Source of the DNA: Ulota crispa
Lineage: Eukaryota > Streptophyta > Bryopsida > Orthotrichales > Orthotrichaceae
DNA length: 64,000 nt
Assembly (NCBI GenBank): GCA_963920765.1
Contig: OY987245.1
Location: forward strand, 3,240,727 to 3,304,726
Reading direction: 5' to 3'
Shown here in pieces: positions 56,300-64,000 of this stretch. The notes under the pieces were generated by a model. The model worked only from the letters and a program-made list of their open reading frames with translations, made no database searches and was not told the origin of the DNA. Made by a program: the position numbers and the translations under genes. How positions within the stretch are numbered: the stretch's first letter is position 1; the number at the start of each line of letters is the position of its first letter.

Positions 56300-58773
56300 G
56301 AATTAGGACCCAATTCACCTCATAAGAATTAGTTCTTAAATGAGATTGGGTATAGACCAAGGTTTATTTGAGGGCTACAAGAGCTTTTGAGCTAATACAT
56401 GTGCTATTCAAGCTTCAAATGTGTGCACACAGAAGTTTTGTAATCACTTGTACCATGTAGCAATCTTTGACTGTGTTTTGAATATGCCTAAGGACAAATT
56501 TTTAATCAACTCATAATTTCTTGTTGCCACAATGAGTGCTACTGTGATGTAGAATTGGTTCTTTCACTTTTTAACCCTACAAGAACAGTTCCCAAGGATC
56601 AGCACTAGGTTGCAAAAGGGTGTCATTGACCAAGTTTGGGTTGCTTGTCCTTAAAAGGTTCAAAGTACTTGCGTTGTCTTTATGGAACTATGATATGTTG
56701 TGGTATTGTGTGTTTATATATTTTGCAATACGTTGGTTGAAAAACTACAAGGCAATTTACATAGTATGCTTTCAAAAAATCTTTGGCTGTTAAGGGCCAT
56801 ATTAAGTTGGCACCATGGTAGAATCTACTTGGATATGGGATACTTTAATAAAGAAACTTTCTTGACTTTGCAGCATTGTTGAGTGACATTCTACTAAATT
56901 CTAACTTGCCATATCCAATCAAATGTTGAGAACATACATTCTCTTATATCACTCACAAAATTTATGATTTCCTTCAACAGCTACACTATTAAATTCTTCA
57001 CTTTAAGGATTGACACATGACTTGCTTTGTGTAACTAAATCTGTTGTTTTTTTTGTTTGGCAAGGATTCTTGTTCTTCAAGTTCTTTTGGTGCAACAGTG
57101 TGCTTCAATTGAGGGAAGTTTTTGCACTCAAATATTGGTTTTATTTGTAAGAAAGTTGAGTACTTAAGTACTGCACAAATTTGTAGGAATTTAAATATTT
57201 TGTATGACATAAATTCATTGGCACAGTTTAAACTTTGATTGGCTTGCATTTTGGTTACTTCTTTAAACTTCTACATTTTTTTATCATTTTATCCATGGTC
57301 AAGTTGATTGTGATTGTCTTGCATGTGAAATGAAAACGGAGAAAGGACAACATTTGATAAACCACAGAGCAGTTGCAAAAAACAATTAAATTAAAAAAGA
57401 ACTGGTAGAATTTGCCATGCAATTTTTTTATGTTGTATAATATTTTATCCAAAATGTAGTTCTTATACAATTTTATCCATGTTAATTTTCATTTATTGCA
57501 CAATATATTTACGTCAAAGGAATTACTCCTTTCTTGTCACTTGAACCCCTTGTTTGTTGGGTTTTAATTCTGTTACCCACAAGGGCTTGCTAATTGGATT
57601 TGCTAATTCATTCATCTTTTGCACTTTTTGAGGAAAAAAGACCCAAGGAGGATATTTATGGTTATTGTTTTGGTAGTCTCTAGAAAATGTGTTGGTTTTA
57701 TATATGTGGTTAAATGACTCTCTTGATGTACTCTAGTGGTGGTTGCCTTACTTATTGTCATGATTATTTTATGTGCACTAAGAGGTTGGTATATATTTGA
57801 ACCAAAGGGGAGGAGTCTTTGCATAAAGAGAAGCTACTTGACGAAGTTTGAGTAGGTACTTTAAAAATATGTCACTTTTAAGTAGGAAAAAAAGGAAGTA
57901 AATTATTATTCAAGCCACAATGCTACAATGACAAAGCTTCAAATGGCATAGCTCTTTGTTTTTCTTCTATTGAAGTTGAGAAGTTATGGTGTTTTTTTTG
58001 AAGAAGCTATTCAAGGAGAACAACACTATAGAACATTCCTTGCAATGTTTACAATGTAAACAATTGATACTTTTGACTTCATGTCTACATAATTAGTGGT
58101 TAACTCACAATTTTGGATGCACAAGAATTTGGTAGAACAATTTGCAGTTGCACAAGTTGACAAAGACAAACTCTTTGCATATCTCATTGTGTTATCTTGT
58201 TTTCCTTGTGGTGAATGGAGTTGAACTCTTTAGCAATTTTCATTAGTGTTCTCAAAAAATTGTTGGGTAACAATTAAGGACTCAACATTGTTCTTGTTCA
58301 AGTTGTTTTAGTGCAGTGGAGCACAAGTACATGTTTGTTCTTGGCAACAAATTCTAAATTGTAACATTTATCTATTAATTATCATCAACTTTACACAATT
58401 TTAATAAGTTTGGATTTGCAACACGTGGACACTAAACTACTTGGGCACTAAATGGATGCAACTAGTATGTCCACCACATGACAATTGGACAAGTTGTTAA
58501 TGATTGTTGAACATTTCAATTAATCCCTAATGCTTACAATATCCTTTATCTTTTGTCTTTTTGATTATGTCTTCAAACTTTGAAATTTGTAGCTACACTT
58601 CAAGATGATGCACAAGACATAAACTAAGTAGCAATGCTAAACTTCACCCTCCATGACTAATGGCACTTTGTGTATGTGCATACCAACTTTTTAGTAATTA
58701 TTCTCATTGGCAAGGGGATTGTGTGCATTGACTTTAAGTTTCCCACATCTTACAATATAAAACCTTTGATTGG
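56300..58773. other. AT-rich intergenic DNA
   Basis: No gene, RNA or transposon border recognised. Short frames on both strands look random in composition. Confidence 0.5.
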
Positions 58774-58916
58774 TTAACCCCTGAACGGCCCTCGGGAGTT
58801 GAGCTACAAGACTGTATTTTTTGGAAATGCCCTCGCAATGAAACTGTTGAACAATGTGTTTTGCCATATCAATATATGGTGGACGTACGGCCACAGAGGA
58901 CGTTCAAGAGGTTTAA
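58774..58916. mobile_element. 143-bp TTAA mini-element
   Basis: TTAACCCCTGAACGGCCCTC at 58774 and gaggacgttcaagaggtttaa at the right end (to 58916): inverted, imperfect termini with TTAA on both sides. It is the shortest member of the CCCCT-ended group. Confidence 0.65.
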
Positions 58917-58925
58917 GGATTAAGT

Positions 58926-59335
58926 ATAAGGTAGGTATACCCATACCCTAGTGTTGAAGGGTTTAGGATACAACAAGGTCTTTGAAAATTCAAGAAAATA
59001 AATCTATAGGGTTGGCCTTTCAACAAGCTATCATGAAATACCATTTTTGTGGAAAAATATAGTGGAATATTCTGTAGTAAAGGGCAAAGTTACAACTCAT
59101 GGGACCCTAAAAGCACCTATATATTAACAATGAAACTGCTTGGTGTCTAACTATACATGTACTTGACAATCCCAATCCCCAACCCTCCCAACCTAGCTCC
59201 TAAGCTAAATTGTGGCATGACCTGCTTGTGCAAGTGGCATTTATAGCTCCACTTTAGTTTCATAGTGTGTGGTGAACACCTCAAACTTTGGGTGCAGAAT
59301 TGAGAGCCGCTCAAGAATGGGTAGGAATACCTTAT
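58926..59335. mobile_element. 410-bp MITE, relative of 39264-39675
   Basis: Left end ATAAGGTAGGTATACCCATA, right end aatgggtaggaataccttat. Similar to the unit A copy along its length, with roughly one difference per five bases. It lies 9 bp after the preceding mini-element. Confidence 0.75.
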
Positions 59336-60560
59336 GTATTCATTTCACATAACAATACCCTCCAAGAGGCCATCCAAAGCTAGACTAGATTGATTGTCTT
59401 GATGTAATTTCATTGAGATTGTATATTAATTACTTACTACCACGCAATTGGTTGTTGTGAAGATGTTTAAAAATATTCATTCCATCTAACCTAGTACTAT
59501 TTATCAAATGTTGGATAAATGCATCATAACAATATAGTACCTTAGAAGGTCTTGAGATTAGAGTATTAAGACATAGATCTCTTTAGTGTGCTAAGGAGGG
59601 CCTAATTAGCACACCAACATAATGCAAGCTTTAAATTTTAAATAAAATAACTCATTTAATGCTATCAACAAGAATATTTCCATGTACTTCGTGCCTTCAA
59701 TTTCACCATTGTGCATCCAAACTCTCTAGGGCAAGTACACCCACACCCATTGTTAGGCTAAACTATAAAACATGAAATAAATAGGGTAGCAAAAAAACTT
59801 GTTCAATGTGTGGGAGAGGTGAAATTAAAACTAAAAGTGCATTATACCATTTGTTTGTAAAATATGAAAATGCTAGAACTATGTGATCCATGGAGAACAT
59901 TGGAAGGCTCATCAACATCATAAAAAAAACCTACGGCAATGCTTGTGAATGCCCATCATGGACAATACCAATGTCCTTTATAGACCCTATTGACAAATCT
60001 GACTTGGTCACTTTGTTTGTACAGAAATCCTTAAACAAAGGTGGCATCAACCTAAAGCAACCATGCTGACCCAAAAACATAGATGCCCGTTTAATACATA
60101 TAAGTTTCTACAAAAACACAAGAATTATGTGTCCCTTGATGGTTAAAATGGCACTCATTCCCAATGAAATATGTTGGAAATTAGACCCTAGTTTTCTTTT
60201 GGGCACACCCGAAATGGGGCTATATTCACGCTGCCCACAACAGAAGAAATGTCCACTATGGGATAGTTTACTTTACTCCGCCACTGCAACGCTTCAGTGG
60301 AGAAATACAAAACGACAAAGTAGATATAACCAATAATAAATTGTTCAGATTGTCATAAATACTGTGAAATTTGACAGAAGTACAAACCTCACAAATAAGA
60401 GGTTCAGTAAATTCTATACAAATAAGCTACATCATCAGAGTTACTATTCAAAGGATGTCTCACCTCGTGATTCCTCCACAATTTGCAGTTGTAATACCAA
60501 ATTGCCGAAATACTAGCTCCTCGTAGAGTTCTGGAACGCAGTTCTGACACCCACTATTAA
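59336..60560. other. Intergenic DNA and hydrolase 3' flank
   Basis: No gene seen. The right part (about 60400-60560) probably holds the 3' UTR of the hydrolase on the minus strand. Confidence 0.5.
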
Positions 60561-63500
60561 TTAAGAGATTCTGGCTAGAATGGGTGCCATGATGGCAATC
60601 AATCCACTCGGGTTGTCTGTGTGAAGCCAGTGTCCTGCATTCTCTAATCTATGGAAGGACACACTGTCTGGTTTCTTCGCTGCTGCCTCTTTCAATCGTA
60701 CCAAAATTTCAGGTGTCCAGCGGTCGCTTTTCGCAGCACACACGACTGCGATGTGCATCCCCTTGGACGGTTGCTCCAATACAGACCAATGATCAGTTAT
60801 CCTGCCAGTTGAAAAGAAATGTCAAATAAGGCCACATCATGTTCAAAAGGGTTCTCTCTTAAGTGCGCACTATTACTGTCGGATGTTGCCAGATGCAAAA
60901 GCATACAAGACTTTCCTCATAACCAAATCTATAGAACAAATTTACACTTGGGCCCATCTTGGTACACCAGAGAAACATGACCAGGGACAAACCTAATTAG
61001 CTGCCCAGATGTCCCTCATTAGAACAAAGCTGCTAATTGCAAGTGTCTACCTCAAACAGAAAAATCACATTTCTAGACGTGTCGTGTAATCTTCACCACA
61101 ATCATTGGTACAAACAAACCTCGTTAAAAGTTGAGAAACCTAATTCAAAAATCTTGAGATGCCACATTTCTACTAAATATGAGAGATTCATTTATTTAAA
61201 GAATGAACCACAGCAAGCTAATATCGCCTTTCAAACTTATCTTGCTTTCATTAGACACTAGAACTTTCTACATTTTGGACCAATATTGAAACTCTACCCT
61301 TGAGGTTGGTAAAATAGAAAACGAGGAACATCAATGTAGAACCTGTATGAGGCAAACATATCGTAGGCTCCTTCCACATTGAAGATCCAGTCCATTTCCT
61401 CTGACGTAGGATTAATGCGCTTCAAATTGCTGCCCAACCAGTCTGCGAGTCCTCCGGAAAAGCCCTTTTCTACAAAATAGTTTGCAAGCCATCTGCCCTT
61501 GCAACAGGGAAGATGAGGAAAAAAACACAAGGGATCAGAAACAGGCATCTTACATGCATCCGAACATCTGCACGATGTGAGAGTACACTTAACCTTCTCT
61601 AACGAGACTGCCTCAAAGGGTTAATGGACTTCTAAATACACTCTCCCATGAGTTCACAACTTGCCATGTGGAATTATCCACTCAGATGTGTACACAACAT
61701 GACAAATTCTGAGGAGACACAGGGAACTTGCAACTACAGAGTGTGCCAACAGCGAGGGTTAAGCGTAATCACTAGATGTACCTGCGAGAGGGAATAGGCT
61801 TAGGCAAGCCCTTTAAGACAGCCAGCACTCGCTCCACCTCATTATCTGAATTCTTCATTGGCACCTCGCCTATCACCGAATCCAGAACCCAAAGCTGTTG
61901 ACACGCTTCAATTAATTTGACTTACCCTTGCAACTCCAACTCTCCCCATCCCCAAATGCTCTCCTTTGCTACTTCCACTTCTGAAATTTCACATCAAAAA
62001 TCCAACACACTAGATATGCACCGCTACAACAAGATGACGATTTTCCAAGTCCTAACCTGACAGTCTCTTGGATAACAAGACCATAGGGACCTAACTCCGT
62101 CCTCCTAAACCGAACCCTGTTACCAACATCAACTCATCTGTTGCCATACACTTGGTTTCATATAAAAGTGAGTGGTGTAAAGCATAACTTGGCTGAATGT
62201 CTATGGCCACTGATCTTTGAATGGAAAATGAGGTTGTCTACTATCCCTTCAATACTGCTCTACAATCTCCACTTTGAATGATTGCACAAGAAATTATCAG
62301 TAAGATGTTCTTTAATCTCAACGGTGTTTGGCTCTTGTAGTACCCAAAGAGATGCCTCCAGTGGGCTCTATTGAGTAAACTCCTAATGCAAGTGCTAGTG
62401 AAAATACTAAAAAGTGACACAAATAGAATCCCCTACCTTCCCATTACAGTGATGAATCTTTACCTGTTTGGGAGATTTTAAAGCTCCATACGCACCCGTT
62501 GCAGCGTTCTTCGCAAATTCGAGCGCCACTTTGCCTCCAAGCGAATGAGCAATCACGGAGTCAGGCGAATCCCAGCCCTCACCTTTAATGAGGTCCGCCA
62601 CATCCCTCGCAGCAGCAGGAATGTCGTGCGGGGGTTTTAGATTGGTCAGGTTGGCGGAGTTCCCATGATTTCGAAGATCAATCAAAACCATACGCCATCC
62701 TGCGAACCCGCCTCCCAAAATCTTCTCACATTATAATGGTCAGAAAACAGCCACACAGGCACAGCAGCAACACCTACAAAGATCATAAAATGAATTATTT
62801 AATACATCATGAGGATCCACAACTGCTCAAAGATTCCATTCCTATTCAAAAACACAAGAAAAGCAAGTTTCACATTAACAGAAAAGAAAACGGATTCAGT
62901 TAGTAACATGAAGCCAAAACGCTCTGGCCAACAACGAGACGTAACACCAAGGCAACCAAACCTCTCTAATTGCACACTGTCTATTACCACAACTAAACAA
63001 TAACGTCAGAATGACTATTCTCAGTTCAAAACTCCGTCTGTAGTTGCAGTATCACCTATAGCATCACACGAATGTGCATCCAATATGTGATAATATCGAG
63101 GGAGTTGAGTGAACACAGGTTTGCGATCAGAGAGGTTAAGGTTTTATATTTTGCCTACATAAAGTCAAATATCCATGCAGTATATTATTCTCACATGTCC
63201 ATATTGTCATGGGAAAAAGAACTTCTCCAGGTAATAACATTTGAGAGGTTTGAGTGTACACCTTCATCAGATGAAGCCAGATCGAGATAATATAGAGGGA
63301 ATTCACTATGAGAACGCTCGATTCTTTTATAGGCAAAGATTACACCTTGCGCCTCTGTAACGTCATACATGCATGTGGCACAATATGCTTACACTTCCAT
63401 ATTATCACGGAATCTGAGCTTCCCAAGGCAGGACGATAACGGTTAGAGAGGGTTAAGTGTGCACGATCCACACAGGGAGCCACTAAATTGTTGCGAAGTG

Positions 63501-63765
63501 AAGAGAGAGACCACTCACCAGGAGCTCCAGGAGCGGAGTCCACGATGGCGGTAGCCAGGCGCTTGGCAACGGTGCGCCAATTACGCCCCGAGCCCATGAG
63601 GCCATGCACCACCAAGGCCGTCTTGACCTCGCCCGTGCCCTTGCCTTTCACCACCATTTCCTCGTACGCCAGCGTCGACCTGCCATGCCTCTGCTGGCCC
63701 AGCCAGAGTCGCCATTGCTGGCCTTGCAGCAGCAAACCTCGGCCCTTCCCCATCACCCGCTCCAT
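60561..63765 (-). CDS. Alpha/beta hydrolase, ABHD11-like
   Basis: Serine hydrolase of the ABHD11/YbfF esterase group; the plant substrate is not known. Five exons on the minus strand: 63765-63519, 62699-62464, 61894-61782, 61492-61343, 60801-60561; 987 nt, 328 residues, all phases consistent. Visible: oxyanion-type HGLMGSG (54-60), DLRNHGNS (90-97, a hallmark of this group), the nucleophile elbow AHSLGGK with Ser135, acid Asp275 (KSDRW), and His306 (NAGHWLHTDNP). The full triad is present. The first 45 residues, rich in Arg, Gln and Gly with no acidic cluster before residue 35, could be an organelle-targeting peptide. Exon 1 is G+C-rich. A telo-box (aaaccctaa, 63817-63825) lies about 50 nt upstream and a TTAA element starts at 63835. 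Confidence 0.9.
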
Positions 63766-63834
63766 CGAGAGAGACTCGCTCCGATGCGACCACAGACTCA
63801 GACATGAGCTCTGCCGAAACCCTAAAGCTCTTGC

Positions 63835-64000
63835 TTAACCCCTAAAGGATCAAGGGCCTTTTGGGGGACAAATGGGATTTTGGGCATGTACCTATGGCTA
63901 CACTACTTTGCATGATTTTCTGAAACTTTTATTGAAGGTGAGGAATTCAAAGATCTAAGTGGGAATGTAGTTTGTTCTTCATTTTGACATTTATTGAAAA
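63835..64000 (+). mobile_element. Left part of a TTAA element at the window end
   Basis: TTAACCCCTAAAGGATCAAG begins at 63835 and matches 5144-5310 over about 160 bp. The right end is outside the window. It starts 70 bp upstream of the hydrolase start codon, so it may separate the gene from its former promoter. Confidence 0.65.

Noticed and set aside
56700-60336. Short frames of 60-83 codons on both strands
   Set aside because: No start context, conserved motif or paralogue; length as expected for AT-rich DNA.

Overview
The window reads as nuclear DNA of a plant. It has spliced genes with plant-type proteins (40S ribosomal protein S8, a GAS41/YAF9-type YEATS protein, a C3HC4 RING protein, an ABHD11-like alpha/beta hydrolase), telo-box motifs upstream of housekeeping genes, and AT-rich, repeat-laden intergenic DNA. 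A degenerate Ty3/gypsy chromovirus and many transposon copies flanked by TTAA point, as an inference, to a non-seed streptophyte (bryophyte, lycophyte, fern or streptophyte alga) rather than an angiosperm. I cannot name the species.

Layout. 1-3.4 kb: RPS8 (minus, five coding exons, first intron of the GC-AG type). 3.4-9.3 kb: repeats: two inverted copies of a 545-bp TTAA-flanked MITE, a foldback element, and the remains of an unrecognised multi-exon gene on the minus strand. 9.6-15.4 kb: one Ty3/gypsy chromovirus with both LTRs, full of stop codons, whose 5' LTR carries heat-shock-element-like motifs upstream of a TATA box. 15.4-23.2 kb: AT-rich DNA with no convincing gene. 23.2-50.1 kb: a segmental duplication in three successive states. 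Each unit consisted of an intronless gene of unknown function ('gene X', plus strand) followed by the 3' half of the YEATS gene (minus strand). The leftmost unit (A0) keeps only flanking DNA and one YEATS exon; the middle unit (A) has a broken gene X and broken YEATS exons; the rightmost (B) has an intact 565-codon gene X and runs into the complete YEATS gene. Insertions differ between units, so each unit supplies the empty site for the others. 52.3-53.9 kb: a divergent promoter between YEATS and a Topors-like RING gene. 53.9-60.5 kb: AT-rich DNA with three more MITEs. 60.5-63.8 kb: ABHD11-like hydrolase (minus, five exons). A TTAA element begins just upstream of it at the right end.

How it fits together. 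The four intact conserved genes are housekeeping in type (translation, chromatin acetyl/acyl reading, ubiquitin/SUMO ligation, esterase) and show no operon-like relationship. The most distinctive material is gene X with its decayed paralogue, the repeated use of TTAA sites by small transposons (one orthologous TTAA was hit independently in units A and B), and a nearly perfect 942-bp palindrome with a 9-bp target duplication that seems to carry a captured exon. All exon boundaries were read by eye from splice consensus, reading phase and family similarity. No search or alignment was run.
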